Assembly (NCBI RefSeq): GCF_030816475.1
Contig: NZ_JAUSXF010000001.1
Span: 1,612,001 to 1,676,000, forward strand
Direction: 5' to 3'
Source of the DNA: Arthrobacter pascens
GTDB taxonomy: Bacteria > Actinomycetota > Actinomycetes > Actinomycetales > Micrococcaceae
Length of the DNA stretch: 64,000 nucleotides
In this document: positions 33,602 through 43,856 of the stretch, piece after piece
How positions within the stretch are numbered: position 1 is the first letter of the stretch
How the letters are laid out: every line of letters starts with the position of its first letter
Translations under genes and position numbers: made by a program
Notes under the pieces: generated by a model
What the model was told of the DNA's origin: nothing
What the model saw: only the letters and a program-made list of their open reading frames with translations
Database searches by the model: none

Positions 33602-34180
33602 TCACACTTCTAGGGGGCCCGGGAGGCTGCGGTTCAGGTCGGAAAGGATGGGTGGGTCTTCATCCCAGAGATCCAATAGCCCCTCCAAGCCATGTTCCCT
33701 CACGCGCCGGGCTTCTTCGGCGAAAACCGGAGTGGCGTCCAGGAAGACTACGTGATGCCCGTTGTCGAGTTGCAGCGGCGGTATGAAGTCGTCGGTTCTC
33801 TCAAGCATCAGCCAAGACCGGAAGGGCAGGCCGTTGAGGACGCGGCTATTGCTCGGAGTCACGAGGTGGCCGGGTTCCAGGAATGTCCCACTCGAGATCA
33901 GATCATTGGCCATCATGGCGAATGCCGCTCTGAATGTCTCATTGCCAGTGGAGACGCACGTATACAGTTCGAACCCGTGTCCGTGGTTCAAGGGAGCTGG
34001 CACCAGCGCGTGAAGTCCAACCGTCGCATACAGGTGAAACCGGTGACGGGATGTGCCACTCGGCCACTCGAGCACCCCAATCGTGCCTGGCCTGTTGTCG
34101 AACTTCCAATATTCTGGCTCGGCGCCAAAGTGCGTTTCGTAGTGAGCGTCAACCGCTTTTACGCTGCCCAAGTTCATCAC
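33602..34180 (-). CDS. suppressor-of-fused (SUFU) domain protein
   Basis: A 192-aa protein resembling bacterial SUFU proteins: GTIGVLEWPSGTSRHRFHLY, ATVGLHALVPAP, GHGFELYTCV, FLEPGHLVTP, then PPLQLDNGHHVVFLDATPVF and EARRVREHGLEGLLDLWDED. In bacteria this fold is one of the immunity-protein superfamilies linked to polymorphic toxins, though many stand alone. No toxin gene is present in the window. The start is ATG 34180 or 34177, neither with a clear ribosome-binding site. It lies in the small mosaic insertion between the aldehyde dehydrogenase operon and the acetyl-CoA synthetase gene. Confidence 0.72.
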   Translation of the reverse strand: MMNLGSVKAVDAHYETHFGAEPEYWKFDNRPGTIGVLEWPSGTSRHRFHLYATVGLHALVPAPLNHGHGFELYTCVSTGNETFRAAFAMMANDLISSGTFLEPGHLVTPSNSRVLNGLPFRSWLMLERTDDFIPPLQLDNGHHVVFLDATPVFAEEARRVREHGLEGLLDLWDEDPPILSDLNRSLPGPLEV

Positions 34181-34648
34181 CCCCTGTCGTACTTGGTCGT
34201 GTATAGCCTAGGGCTTCCCGTTAGGGTGTTGGGAGTCGGGCTTCTTGCTCGTGGGTTTAGATGGCCAGGGCCTCGACAGTTGCAACATAGCGTGCCGCCG
34301 TCAGCAGGGCCAGTGGCTTCTGTAGGCACTCGGCGCCCGAGTCTGGTCCGATAACGGCAACGTCGCATGCAGTGCGGCCAGGGGATTCCATCGCGAAAAC
34401 GCCCGGGGAACGCGGCCATGACATCCTGGTCACCCAACACGGCTGCGCCAGCTATGCCGTCGCCATCAGCGGCGATGTCCGCTACCGGCTAACACAAACG
34501 GCCCACCCAAGGTGCCGAAAGGCGAACAGAACCTGCCGCTGTTCCTCCAGGCTGGCCTCATGCTGAAGCAGCGAAGGCAGCATGCTGCGGCTGCACTGAT
34601 CGTCTCGGTGCGGGCAGCAGCGCCCCTGCCGGGCTCCGGCGGATGGCT
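34181..34648. other. non-coding stretch at the right edge of the insertion
   Basis: No supported gene is seen in these 468 bases between the SUFU gene and acs. Short open frames have no recognisable protein features. The stretch may contain the SUFU promoter on its left side and the 3' flank of acs on its right. Confidence 0.4.
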
Positions 34649-36673
34649 TCACTTGCGCCTCTTGAGGGAGTCTGTGATGGTTTGCATGATGGTGTTGTCG
34701 GCGAGGGTGGTGGCGTCTCCCACTTCGCGTCCTTCGGCGACGTCTTTGAGGAGGCGGCGCATGATTTTGCCGGAGCGGGTCTTGGGCAGTTCGGGGACGA
34801 CGAGAATGGTTTTGGGTTTGGCGATGGGGCCGATCTCCTTGCCGACGTGGTTGCGGAGTTCCTGGATGATCGTGTCGCCGGAGTCCACGGCGTCGCCGCG
34901 GAGGATCACGAACGCCACGACCGCCTGGCCGGTCGTTTCGTCTGCCGCACCGACGACGGCGGCCTCCGCCACCGCGGGGTGGGACACCAGTGCCGATTCA
35001 ATTTCCGTGGTGGAGAGCCGGTGGCCGGAGATGTTCATCACGTCATCCACCCGGCCCAGGAGCCAGATATCCCCGTCCTCGTCTTTCTTGGCGCCGTCCC
35101 CGGCGAAGTACATGCCTTCGAAGCGGGACCAGTAGGTGTCCTTGAACCGCTCGGGGTCGCCCCAGATACCGCGGAGCATGGCGGGCCAGGGTTCGCGGAT
35201 CACCAGGAACCCGCCGTGGCCGTCCGGCACGGAGGCGCCGTTTTCGTCCACGACATCCACCGCGATGCCCGGCAGCGGGACCTGTGCGGAGCCGGGCTTG
35301 GTCGCGGTCACTCCCGGGAGCGGGGCGATCATCTGCGCCCCTGTTTCGGTCTGCCACCAGGTGTCCACGATCGGGGCCGGGTTCTCCTTGCGTTCGCCGT
35401 TCTTGCCGGCGTTGCCGCCGATGACTTCCCGGTACCACATCCAGGCTTCGGGGTTGATGGGTTCGCCCACGGAACCAAGGACCCGGATGGAGGAGAGATC
35501 GTATTTGGCGGGGATGTCCTTGCCCCATTTCATGAACGTCCGGATCGCCGTGGGGGCGGTGTAGAGGATGGAGACCTTGTACTTCTCGATGATCTCCCAC
35601 CAGCGGCCCTGGTGCGGGGAGTCCGGGGTTCCCTCGTACATGACCTGGGTGGCGCCGTTGATGAGCGGGGCGTAGGCAACGTATGAATGGCCGGTGACCC
35701 AGCCGACGTCAGCGGTGCACCAGTACACGTCCGTGTCCGGGTGCAGGTCGAAGACTGCCTTGTGGGTGTAGGCGGTCTGGGTGAGGTAGCCGCCGGTGGT
35801 GTGCAGAATGCCTTTGGGTTTGCCGGTGGTGCCGGAGGTGTAGAGGATGTAGAGCGGGTGCTCGGAGTCATGGCCGACGGCTTGGTGATTGGTGGAGGCC
35901 TGGTCCACGGTGTCTGCCCACCAGTGGTCCCGGCCCCCGTGCCAGTCCACGTCCGCTCCGTTGCGCTTGACTACCACCACGTTCTGCACGGTGTGCCCGT
36001 CCTTCGACAAGGCCTCATCGACGGCGCTCTTGAGCGGGCTGGGCTTGCCGCGGCGGTAGGTGCCGTCGGCGGTGACCACGAGTTTGGCTTCGGCGTCCTC
36101 GATGCGGGACCGCAGCGCGTCCGCGGAGAACCCGCCGAACACCACTGAATGAACCGCGCCGATCCGGGCGCAGGCCAGCAGGGTGATGACGGCCTCCGGG
36201 ATCATCGGCAGGTATACCGCGACCCGGTCGCCCTTGGCCACGCCGAGGGACTCGAACGCGTTCGCAGCTTTCTTAACTTCTTCGGTGAGCTGGGCGTAGG
36301 TGTAGGTGCGGGTGTCTCCGGGTTCGCCTTCGAAGTAGATGGCAACCCTGTCCCCGAGCCCGTTTTCCACGTGCCGGTCCAGTGCGTTGTAGGCGGCGTT
36401 TAGCTCACCGCCGACGAACCACTTCGCGAACGGCGGCTTGGACCAATCCAGCGCCTGCGTGAAGTCCTTGCTCCAGGTCAGCAGCTCCCGCGCCTGCCTG
36501 GCCCAAAAAGCCGGCCGGTCCGCGTCAGCCTCCGCGTACTCGGCCGCGCCAACGACGGCGTTCGCGGTGAACCCCGCGGAGGGCGCCAATCTGCGGGCCT
36601 CGCGGGAGAGGTTCTCAACGGCGTCGCCGTCCTGGAGCGGAACGAAGGATGCCGTGGTGGGTGCGTTAGACAT
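34649..36673 (-). CDS. acs: acetyl-CoA synthetase
   Basis: Activates acetate to acetyl-CoA with ATP, releasing AMP and pyrophosphate. The 674-aa protein has the AMP-binding motif [55 protein letters not shown] and the C-terminal acetylation site motif [13 protein letters not shown], whose Lys is the target of protein acetyltransferases and sirtuins in other bacteria. ATG 36673 (MSNAPTT) is preferred with GAGGAAG upstream; the frame extends to 36754. It lies upstream-to-downstream with aceB and aceA on the same strand, each with its own gap. Confidence 0.95.
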   Translation of the reverse strand: MSNAPTTASFVPLQDGDAVENLSREARRLAPSAGFTANAVVGAAEYAEADADRPAFWARQARELLTWSKDFTQALDWSKPPFAKWFVGGELNAAYNALDRHVENGLGDRVAIYFEGEPGDTRTYTYAQLTEEVKKAANAFESLGVAKGDRVAVYLPMIPEAVITLLACARIGAVHSVVFGGFSADALRSRIEDAEAKLVVTADGTYRRGKPSPLKSAVDEALSKDGHTVQNVVVVKRNGADVDWHGGRDHWWADTVDQASTNHQAVGHDSEHPLYILYTSGTTGKPKGILHTTGGYLTQTAYTHKAVFDLHPDTDVYWCTADVGWVTGHSYVAYAPLINGATQVMYEGTPDSPHQGRWWEIIEKYKVSILYTAPTAIRTFMKWGKDIPAKYDLSSIRVLGSVGEPINPEAWMWYREVIGGNAGKNGERKENPAPIVDTWWQTETGAQMIAPLPGVTATKPGSAQVPLPGIAVDVVDENGASVPDGHGGFLVIREPWPAMLRGIWGDPERFKDTYWSRFEGMYFAGDGAKKDEDGDIWLLGRVDDVMNISGHRLSTTEIESALVSHPAVAEAAVVGAADETTGQAVVAFVILRGDAVDSGDTIIQELRNHVGKEIGPIAKPKTILVVPELPKTRSGKIMRRLLKDVAEGREVGDATTLADNTIMQTITDSLKRRK

Positions 36674-36825
36674 GGATGACTGTTCTTCCTCTAAGGTGCT
36701 CTGCGGTGAAAATGCGGGCAATTTACTGCCGCCCCGCCCCGCCAGACTGCACACCGGGCCAAATGTTCACGTCCGCGGATGCGGATCGGTCACGGGGGCG
36801 GGATCACGGAGCGCGGACGGTCGTG

Positions 36826-38466
36826 TCAAACGGCGAGGATCTCCGTTTCCCGGGACCCGTGAATGTACCTGGCGTAGGCGGGGAGGGTCAGGAAGGACGG
36901 GAAGTCCTGGGCCAGGGTGACTTCTTCGAAGATGTCGCGGGCGTCTTCGAAGCGGTCGCCGTCGAAGCGTTCGAGTCGGGCGAACTCTTCGTCGAGGAGC
37001 TCTTCGATCCACTGGTGGGTGATGATCTCGCCTTCATCGGTGATGGCGGAGGCGTACATCCATTGCCAGAGCTGGGATCGGGAGATTTCGGCGGTGGCGG
37101 CGTCTTCCATGAGGTTGTGGATGGCTACCGCGCCGTTGCCGCGCAGCCAGGATTCGATGTAGCGGATGCCGACTTCGATGTTGTTCCGGATGCCCTCCTC
37201 GGTGATGGTGCCTTCGGTGGCGGCAACGTTGATCAGGGCGGCGTCGTCTTCGGTCACGTCCTCGCGGGTGCGGTGCAGCTGGTTGGGCTTCTCGCCGAGG
37301 ATGGAGTCGAATACTTCGCGGCAGATGGGAACGAGGTCGGGGTGGGCGACCCAGGAGCCGTCGAAGCCGTCGTTGGCTTCGCGGGTTTTGTCGGCGCGGA
37401 CTTTTTCGAAGGCATTGGCGTTGGCGGCCTCGTCTTTGCGGTTGGGCACTGCTGCGGCCATGCCGCCGATGGCCATGGCGCCGCGTTTGTGGCAGGCGCG
37501 GACGAGTTGTTCGGTGTAGGCGCGCATGAACGGCTGGGTCATGGTCACCTGGGCGCGGTCGGGCAGGACGAACCGGGGTCCGCGGGTGCGGAAGTTTTTG
37601 ATCAGGGAGAAGATGTAGTCCCAGCGGCCGGCGTTCAGGCCGGCGGCGTGGTCGCGCAGTTCGTAGAGGATTTCTTCCATTTCGAAGGCGGCGGTGATGG
37701 TTTCGATCAGCACGGTGGCGCGGATGGTGCCTTGCGGGATGCCGAGCAGGTCCTGGGCGAGGATGAAGATGTCGTTCCAGAGCCGTGCTTCGAGGTGGTT
37801 TTCGATCTTGGGCAGGTAGAAGTACGGGCCTTTGCCCTGGGCGAGGAGGCGGCGGGCGTTGTGGAAGAAGAACAGGCCAAAGTCCACGATGCCGCCGGCT
37901 ACGGGGGTGCCGTCGATGAGCATGTGCTTTTCGGGCAGGTGCCAGCCGCGGGGGCGGACCACGATGGTGGGCAGTTCCCCGGCGGGGCGCAGCTTGTATT
38001 CCTTGCCCTCCGGGCTGGTGAAGTCGATGCGGCGTTCGAGGGCGTCGGTGAGGTTCAGCTGGCCCTTGATGACGTTGCGCCAGGTGGGGGTGGAGGAGTC
38101 CTCCATGTCGGCGAGCCAGACCCTGGCGCCGGAGTTCAGGGCGTTGATGGTCATTTTCTTATCCACCGGGCCGGTGATTTCCACGCGTCGGTCCTCCAGG
38201 CCCGGCGCCGGCGGTGCGACCCGCCAGGACGGGTCATTGCGGATGTCCTCGGTTTCCCGGAGGAACCGGGGGTCCTGGCCGCCGGCGATGTCTGCCCGCC
38301 GGGTCCGGCGTGCCTGGAGCAGTTCCTGCCGCCGCTCAGCCGTGGCCCGGTGCAGCTTCGCGACGAACTCGAGCGCGTCGGGCGTGAGCACCTCGTCCTG
38401 CCGGCAGATGGGCTGCGCAGTCAGGGTAATGCCATTAATAGTGAAGCTGTCAGTAAAGGTATTCAT
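36826..38466 (-). CDS. aceB: malate synthase A
   Basis: Second enzyme of the glyoxylate shunt; condenses glyoxylate with acetyl-CoA to malate. The 546-aa protein shows [20 protein letters not shown], catalytic-barrel parts [35 protein letters not shown] and the C-terminal [17 protein letters not shown] (catalytic Asp) with SQLWQWMYA. The length is that of the A isoform. It lies between aceA and acs, 260 bases from the former. Confidence 0.95.
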   Translation of the reverse strand: MNTFTDSFTINGITLTAQPICRQDEVLTPDALEFVAKLHRATAERRQELLQARRTRRADIAGGQDPRFLRETEDIRNDPSWRVAPPAPGLEDRRVEITGPVDKKMTINALNSGARVWLADMEDSSTPTWRNVIKGQLNLTDALERRIDFTSPEGKEYKLRPAGELPTIVVRPRGWHLPEKHMLIDGTPVAGGIVDFGLFFFHNARRLLAQGKGPYFYLPKIENHLEARLWNDIFILAQDLLGIPQGTIRATVLIETITAAFEMEEILYELRDHAAGLNAGRWDYIFSLIKNFRTRGPRFVLPDRAQVTMTQPFMRAYTEQLVRACHKRGAMAIGGMAAAVPNRKDEAANANAFEKVRADKTREANDGFDGSWVAHPDLVPICREVFDSILGEKPNQLHRTREDVTEDDAALINVAATEGTITEEGIRNNIEVGIRYIESWLRGNGAVAIHNLMEDAATAEISRSQLWQWMYASAITDEGEIITHQWIEELLDEEFARLERFDGDRFEDARDIFEEVTLAQDFPSFLTLPAYARYIHGSRETEILAV

Positions 38467-38726
38467 CTCAATTGCTCCTCAAAAGCAAGAAGGGAAGGTC
38501 GACGGCGGCTAGCGGCAGGGTGGCGACTGAGACACTAAGACGGCGGTCCGGGCATCCGGCAGCCTGCGTAAAAGGGGCCCTGTGTCCGCCCCCGACCGAG
38601 TTCTACGAGGTCATGGGGCGGACACGGGGAATAGCAGGCAGAGGATCGTCCGGTCCGTCGGCGGACCCAACCGCCGCCGTCGTGCCTCTTTGGTGAGCGA
38701 AGCTAACGGCTCACCGTAGGCGGGGA

Positions 38727-40055
38727 TTAGTGGAACTGGCCCTCTTCGGTCGATCCGACCAGGGCGAGGGTGGAGGCGTTCGGGTTGAGCGCGGTGGCGA
38801 TGTCGTCGAAGTAGCCGGTGCCGACTTCGCGCTGGTGCTTGGTCGCGGTGTAGCCGCGGGACTCGGAGGCGAATTCCTTTTCCTGGAGTTCGACGTAGGC
38901 GCTCATGCCTTCGCGGGCGTAGCCGTGGGCGAGGTCGAACATCGAGTAGTTCAGGGCGTGGAAGCCGGCCAGGGTGATGAACTGGAACGTGAAGCCCATC
39001 GCGCCGAGTTCGCGCTGGAACTTCGCGATAGTGGCGTCGTCCAGGTGCTTGCGCCAGTTGAACGAGGGCGAGCAGTTGTAGGAGAGCATCTGGTCCGGGA
39101 AGTCGGCCTTGACGGCTTCGGCGAATTTGCGGGCCAGTTCCAGGTCAGGGGTGCCGGTCTCCATCCAGATCAGGTCCGAGTACGGGGCGTAGGCCTTGGC
39201 GCGGGCGATGCAGGGCTCGATCCCGTTGCGGACCTTGTAGAAGCCCTCCGCGGTCCTCTCACCGGTGATGAATTCCTGGTCCCGTTCGTCGACGTCGGAA
39301 GTGATCAGGGTGGCTGCCTCCGCGTCAGTGCGGGCGATGATCACCGACGGGGTGCCGGCGACGTCGGCCGCCAGGCGGGCCGCGTTCAGGGTCCGGACGT
39401 GCTGCTGGGACGGGATCAGGACCTTGCCGCCGAGGTGCCCGCATTTCTTCTCAGACGCGAGCTGGTCCTCCCAGTGCACGCCTGACGCGCCGGCGGCGAT
39501 CATGGATTTCATCAGCTCGTAGGCGTTCAGCGGGCCGCCGAAGCCGGCCTCGGCGTCGGCAATGATCGGGACCATCCAGTCCTCAACGGTCTGGATGCCC
39601 TCGGAGAACTCGATCTGATCCGCCCGCAGCAAAGCGTTGTTGATCCGCCGGACCACGGTGGGAACCGAGTTGGCCGGGTAGAGGGACTGATCCGGGTAGG
39701 TGTGACCGGAGTTGTTCGCGTCCGCAGCGACCTGCCACCCCGAAAGGTAGATGGCCCGCAGGCCGGCCTTGACCTGCTGCACAGCCTGGTTACCGGTCAA
39801 CGCGCCCAGAGCGTTCGTGTAGCCACCGGTCCGGTGCTCCTCGGTGAGCTGCTTCCACAGCTTCTCCGAACCGCGGCGGGCCAAGGTATGTTCCTCGGAG
39901 ACACGGCCGCGGAGACGGACGACGTCCGTTGCCTTATAGTCACGGGTCACACCTTCCCAGCGGGGATTGGCGGCCCACTCGAGCTCCAGGGCGGCAGCCT
40001 GCTCGCTTGCCATGTCCTGGGCGGACGGCTGGGTAGGCTCAAATGCTGCAGTCAT
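38727..40055 (-). CDS. aceA: isocitrate lyase
   Basis: First enzyme of the glyoxylate shunt; splits isocitrate to glyoxylate and succinate. The 442-aa protein contains the signature with the catalytic Cys, [19 protein letters not shown], as well as [40 protein letters not shown] and [30 protein letters not shown] is a strong ribosome-binding site before the ATG. With acs and aceB it allows growth on acetate and ethanol. Confidence 0.96.
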   Translation of the reverse strand: MTAAFEPTQPSAQDMASEQAAALELEWAANPRWEGVTRDYKATDVVRLRGRVSEEHTLARRGSEKLWKQLTEEHRTGGYTNALGALTGNQAVQQVKAGLRAIYLSGWQVAADANNSGHTYPDQSLYPANSVPTVVRRINNALLRADQIEFSEGIQTVEDWMVPIIADAEAGFGGPLNAYELMKSMIAAGASGVHWEDQLASEKKCGHLGGKVLIPSQQHVRTLNAARLAADVAGTPSVIIARTDAEAATLITSDVDERDQEFITGERTAEGFYKVRNGIEPCIARAKAYAPYSDLIWMETGTPDLELARKFAEAVKADFPDQMLSYNCSPSFNWRKHLDDATIAKFQRELGAMGFTFQFITLAGFHALNYSMFDLAHGYAREGMSAYVELQEKEFASESRGYTATKHQREVGTGYFDDIATALNPNASTLALVGSTEEGQFH

Positions 40056-40239
40056 CGTTGATCTCCTTGATTGAGCTCCGGGCCGCCCCTTCCTGCCTCT
40101 TGGCAGGTCTGGTCGGCGTTCCGGTGCGGTGTTGCACGGCTTCGCAGCCGCAAGGCGTCGTGAGTTTCCGCCGGCGAGGCGCCGTCTGCGGCACCTCGCC
40201 CACGAGCTGACTCCCGGTGGTTCATTGAACTATTGGTGA

Positions 40240-41259
40240 TCAGTACTTGATAACGACGCGGCCGTCGATCTTGGCGTGCTTCATCTCGTCAAGGACGGTA
40301 TTCACTTCGGAAAGCTCCCGGATCGACACAGTGGGGTGGATCTTGCCCTGGGAGTAGAATTCCAGGGCTTCCTGGAGGTCCTGCCGTGTTCCCACAATGG
40401 AGCCGCGGACGGTCAGGCCCTTGAGCACAATCTCGAAGATGGGTGCCGGGAAGTCGCCCGGCGGCAGGCCGTTGAACACGATGGTGCCGCCGCGGCGGGC
40501 CATCCCGATCGCCTGCCCGAATGCCGACGGGTGCACTGCAGTGACCAGGACTCCATGGCAACCTCCGGTTTCGCGCTGAATGACTTCGACGGGATCTTCG
40601 TGCAGGGCGTTGACGGTCAGCTCGGCTCCGTGTTTTTTGGCCAGGGCCAGCTTGTCGTCGGCGATGTCCACCGCGGCGACCCGGAGGCCCATGGCCACCG
40701 CGTACTGGACGGCGATGTGGCCGAGCCCGCCGATCCCGGAGATGGTGACCCATTGGCCGGGCCGGGTCTCGGTCATCTTCAGCCCCTTGTAGACAGTGAC
40801 GCCGGCGCAGAGCACGGGCGCGATTTCCACAGGGTCGGATCCGGCCGGGATGCGGGCGGCAAAACGGCTGTCCACCAGCATGTACTCGCCGAAGGAGCCG
40901 TCAACGCTGTAGCCGGCGTTCTGCTGGGCCTCGCACAGGGTTTCCCAACCGGTCCGGCAGTACTGGCAGTCGCCGCAGGCCGACCAGAGCCAGGCGTTGC
41001 CCACAAGATCGCCGACTGCCAGATCGGTGACGCCCTCTCCGAGGGCAACGACCTCGCCGACTCCTTCGTGGCCGGGGATGAACGGCGGTGACGGCTTGAC
41101 TGGCCAGTCGCCCTCCGCGGCGTGCAGGTCAGTGTGGCAGACGCCAGTGGTGAGTACCTTGACCAGGGCCTGCCCCCGGCCGGGCACGGGAACGGGGAGG
41201 GTCTGGATCTGAAGATCCTTGCCGAATTCGGTAACTACTGCTGCTTGCATCGTCGTCAT
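40240..41259 (-). CDS. adhP: zinc-dependent alcohol dehydrogenase (AdhP type)
   Basis: Oxidises ethanol and similar alcohols to aldehydes with NAD. The 339-aa protein has the catalytic zinc site TGVCHTDLHAAEGDWP and PGHEGVGEVVALGEGV, the structural zinc cysteines in CGDCQYCRTGWETLCEAQ and the NAD site ISGIGGLGHIAVQYA. ATG 41259 (MTTMQAAVV) is chosen for AAGGA about eight bases upstream. It stands next to the glyoxylate shunt genes, which fits ethanol use together with the aldehyde dehydrogenase at 29.8 kb. Confidence 0.94.
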   Translation of the reverse strand: MTTMQAAVVTEFGKDLQIQTLPVPVPGRGQALVKVLTTGVCHTDLHAAEGDWPVKPSPPFIPGHEGVGEVVALGEGVTDLAVGDLVGNAWLWSACGDCQYCRTGWETLCEAQQNAGYSVDGSFGEYMLVDSRFAARIPAGSDPVEIAPVLCAGVTVYKGLKMTETRPGQWVTISGIGGLGHIAVQYAVAMGLRVAAVDIADDKLALAKKHGAELTVNALHEDPVEVIQRETGGCHGVLVTAVHPSAFGQAIGMARRGGTIVFNGLPPGDFPAPIFEIVLKGLTVRGSIVGTRQDLQEALEFYSQGKIHPTVSIRELSEVNTVLDEMKHAKIDGRVVIKY

Positions 41260-41486
41260 TGTCGATATTCCTTCGTCGTTAGTGCCGGCAGCGAAGAGCG
41301 CCGGGAATGAATCGGAACGGCACGCCAGAAGCCCGGCTGATTGCTGAGTAGCCGTCGGTCCCACCATCACGGGTGGGTTTCACGCCCGACGCCGGCCCGT
41401 GTCGTGGAACGTCACTCCGACCGTGTGATCCGCGGTGTGAAGCACGAGCATCGTTCGCTCTTGTTGTGAGCGGTGCGAAGGTCGTT

Positions 41487-41575
41487 GTCCTCAGCCTAGG
41501 GACGGGAGGGTTGCGCCGAGGTTGCAGCCCTGTGGCTCAGCTCACGGACGCCGGCGTGTTCCGGGTTCGGATTCC
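41487..41575. repeat. 89-bp dispersed repeat, copy B
   Basis: Copy B of the repeat at 28036-28124, in the same orientation with 80 of 89 positions identical. It lies in the 406-base gap (41260-41665) between adhP and the hydroxyacid dehydrogenase gene; the rest of that gap holds the adhP promoter region and a terminator. The GTGGCTCAGCT and GGGTTCGGATTCC words resemble tRNA D and T arms. Confidence 0.85.
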
Positions 41576-41585
41576 GTCGCAAAAA

Positions 41586-41623
41586 CCCCGGCCGGAGTTC
41601 CTGTCCAGGAACTCCGGCCGGGG
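41586..41623 (-). terminator. intrinsic terminator of the hydroxyacid dehydrogenase gene
   Basis: Bases 41586-41603 pair perfectly with 41606-41623 (18 bp, two-base loop). Five A residues precede the stem, which give TTTTT on the minus strand. It lies 43 bases after the stop of the minus-strand gene. Confidence 0.9.
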
Positions 41624-41665
41624 CGGGCTGAGCGGTTTGCGTCATACGCGGACGGCGGACGCCGG

Positions 41666-42730
41666 TCAGTAGAAGTGAAGGGTGTCCACGAGGTGGGGGA
41701 GGTCGCCGCCGGCGAGGAAGGTGCGCAGGTTACTGCAGAAGCGCTCCGCGATGAGGCGGTTCTCGGCCGAACTGAGTGCGGAAGTGTGCGGCGACACCAT
41801 GACTTTGGGGTGGTCCCACAGCCGGCTGTCCTGGGGCAGAGGCTCCACCGCGAACACGTCGAGGCAGGCATACGAGACCTGCCCGTTGTCCAGGGCTTCC
41901 AGCAAGGCGTCCTCGTCTACCACGGTGCCACGTCCCACGTTGACGAAGACGGTGCCTGGCTTCATTGCGCCAAATGCCTCGCGGTTGAAGAGCTTTTCCG
42001 TATACGGTGTGCCGGGCAGGGTGTTCACGACGGCGTCGGCAGAGGCGAGCAGGCCGGCGAGGCCGTCATTGTCCGTGACCTGCTCGATGCCCTCGATGGG
42101 TTCCACTGTCCGCTTGGTGCCCGTGACCTTCATTCCCAGGGCACGCGCGATGCTGGCCGTCTCCAGGCCGATTTCGCCCAGGCCGGTCACCACCAGGGTG
42201 GAACCGCTGACGAGCCGTGTGGGGGTCCTCAGCTCAGGCCACACCTTCGCGGCCTGGTCCTGTGCCAGTTCGGCGCTGCGCTTGAAGCCGTTGAGAATCC
42301 CCAGTGCGGCGAATTCGGCAAGCGGCAGGGCATGGACACCGGCGGAGGTGGTTACGTGGAACTTCCCCAGTGTTGCCTGGTCCAGGCCGGACGCTTTGAC
42401 GGCCCCACCAGCTCCGGCAGCCATGGCGTGCACCCATTGCAGCCGAGGGTTCTCACGCGCGATCCGGGCAAGGCCGGCCGGGTCCTCGTTCGGAAAGCCG
42501 TACAGGACCTGGGCCCGGTTCAGCATTGACCAGTAGCGGTTCTCCTGCTCGGGAGTTCGCCTGAAGCCGGGATCACCGGAGTGATCCGCCGGAAAGCGCT
42601 CAGGTGGCAGCAGTTCCGGGTCGTAGAGAACGGTAACGGAGGGGTCTACGGCGCGGATGCTGTCAACCAGCTCTGGTTCGAGGGGGACGGCGATCGCGAC
42701 GATGGTTTCAGACGTCATAGTGTTCATCAT
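41666..42730 (-). CDS. D-isomer-specific 2-hydroxyacid dehydrogenase
   Basis: An NAD(P)-dependent dehydrogenase of 354 aa for 2-keto/2-hydroxy acids. The nucleotide-binding part reads STLVVTGLGEIGLETASIAR, with MKPGTVFVNVGRGTVVDEDA and LACLDVFAVEPLPQDSRLW-like catalytic regions (Asp/Glu) and the His in HPKVMVSPHTSALSS. The substrate could be glyoxylate, hydroxypyruvate or phenylpyruvate-like acids. The start at 42730 is one of three close ATG codons (42730, 42727, 42718), none with a strong ribosome-binding site. A GntR gene lies upstream on the same strand, with a palindrome between them. Confidence 0.87.
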   Translation of the reverse strand: MMNTMTSETIVAIAVPLEPELVDSIRAVDPSVTVLYDPELLPPERFPADHSGDPGFRRTPEQENRYWSMLNRAQVLYGFPNEDPAGLARIARENPRLQWVHAMAAGAGGAVKASGLDQATLGKFHVTTSAGVHALPLAEFAALGILNGFKRSAELAQDQAAKVWPELRTPTRLVSGSTLVVTGLGEIGLETASIARALGMKVTGTKRTVEPIEGIEQVTDNDGLAGLLASADAVVNTLPGTPYTEKLFNREAFGAMKPGTVFVNVGRGTVVDEDALLEALDNGQVSYACLDVFAVEPLPQDSRLWDHPKVMVSPHTSALSSAENRLIAERFCSNLRTFLAGGDLPHLVDTLHFY

Positions 42731-42768
42731 ACTGAATGAAGGCTAGAATATTGAACACACTCCCGCGC

Positions 42769-42783
42769 GTGAACACTGTTCAC
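42769..42783. promoter_or_regulatory. 15-bp palindrome upstream of the hydroxyacid dehydrogenase gene
   Basis: GTGAACACTGTTCAC is a perfect palindrome around a central C. Two further half sites, GTGTTCA near 42719-42725 and TGAACAC near 42752-42758, flank the gene start. It is a likely operator for the neighbouring GntR-family protein or another dimeric repressor. Confidence 0.55.
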
Positions 42784-42852
42784 CTGCGCGGGGCACCACT
42801 AACCAGAGGGCCCCGCATGGGTGTACGGAAGGGTTTCGGCCGGCTTGGCCGA

Positions 42853-43593
42853 CTAGTGATGACGCACGGGAATGAACACCCTGGGCTGCTCCGTCCAGGT
42901 CGGTTCCATTTCAGCCATGGTGCGGCGCATGATGCGGTCGGAGGCGTCCCGTGCCGCGGGACCGTCGCCCGCCGCAACGGCTTCCGCGAGGTCCACATGC
43001 CACTGCAAGGCTGTCTCATGAGGATGGTCTGGCATCAGGCCGTGGACTGTACGTCCGGTCAACGTCTCGGCGACCTGGCCCATCAGGTTCGCGAACATCT
43101 CATTGCCGGAACCGGAGAGGAGGAGGGAGTGGAAATGGATGTCCAGCTCCAGGAACCTCGGCACATCACCCGCGTGGCCCGCCTCGCGCATGGCGTGCGA
43201 TATATCCACCAGCTCGTGCCGCAGTTTGACAGGGGCATTGGCCGCTGCCAGCTCCGCGGCAACAGGCTCGACGGCGGACCTCAACTCGGCGAGGGAGCGC
43301 AGTTGGGCGCCCCGGCCTTCTCCTGCGAGGCGCCAGCGGATGACCAAAGGATCAAAGGGGTTCCAGCTGCTGGACGGAAGGACCCGGATGCCGACTCGCT
43401 TGATCGTCTCAACCAGGCCCAGGGACTGCAGCACCCGCACTGCCTCCCGGATGACGGAGCGCGACACCCTCAGCTCTTCCTCGAGCTGTTCGGCCAGCAT
43501 GACATGGCCGGCGGGAAGATCGCCGGTGACGATCCTGGTGCCAAGGTTCTCGATGGCGCGGTGGTGCAGGCTGGTGGACATAGGGGTAAGCAT
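42853..43593 (-). CDS. GntR-family (FadR subfamily) transcriptional regulator
   Basis: A 246-aa regulator. The N-terminal winged helix shows IVTGDLPAGHVMLAEQLEEE and LRVSRSVIREAVRVLQSLGL, then an all-helical FCD ligand-binding domain with the metal-binding pattern RFLELDIHFHSLLLSGSGNE and TVHGLMPDHPHETALQWHVD. ATG 43593 is given; ATG 43581 is equally possible and neither has a clear ribosome-binding site. It is divergent from gnd and precedes the hydroxyacid dehydrogenase gene, so gluconate- or keto-acid-linked control is likely. Confidence 0.88.
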   Translation of the reverse strand: MLTPMSTSLHHRAIENLGTRIVTGDLPAGHVMLAEQLEEELRVSRSVIREAVRVLQSLGLVETIKRVGIRVLPSSSWNPFDPLVIRWRLAGEGRGAQLRSLAELRSAVEPVAAELAAANAPVKLRHELVDISHAMREAGHAGDVPRFLELDIHFHSLLLSGSGNEMFANLMGQVAETLTGRTVHGLMPDHPHETALQWHVDLAEAVAAGDGPAARDASDRIMRRTMAEMEPTWTEQPRVFIPVRHH

Positions 43594-43762
43594 AATCGGA
43601 GGAAGGGGTGCCGAGAGGCAATCACAACCCTCCCGGAACAGGCTCCCGGTGGGCGGAGCCGGGCGGGAGCAGGAGCGCCGGCGGAGGCATTCTAAACTGA
43701 ATGTGACGCGCGGCTTTCCACCACGTGGGCGCTACTTTCCCCTCGTCCGTGGGAATACATAT

Positions 43763-43776
43763 GGTTTATTGAAACC
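43763..43776. promoter_or_regulatory. short inverted repeat in the gntR-gnd divergent region
   Basis: GGTTTATTGAAACC has 5-bp arms around a four-base centre and lies in an AT-rich patch about 80 bases before gnd. It is followed by another GGTT word at 43780. It may be the operator of the divergent GntR-family protein. Confidence 0.4.
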
Positions 43777-43856
43777 ACTGGTTCTAAAGAAGCGTGTTCC
43801 GCAGGAAGTGCGGAACCCATTGCACACACACTGCACAGAAATGAATTGGAGTTTTG

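Noticed and set aside
36676..38538. 620-aa open frame on the plus strand opposite aceB
   Set aside because: It is the antisense of malate synthase, with Val/Gly/Asp-rich, non-family sequence. High GC content produces such shadows.
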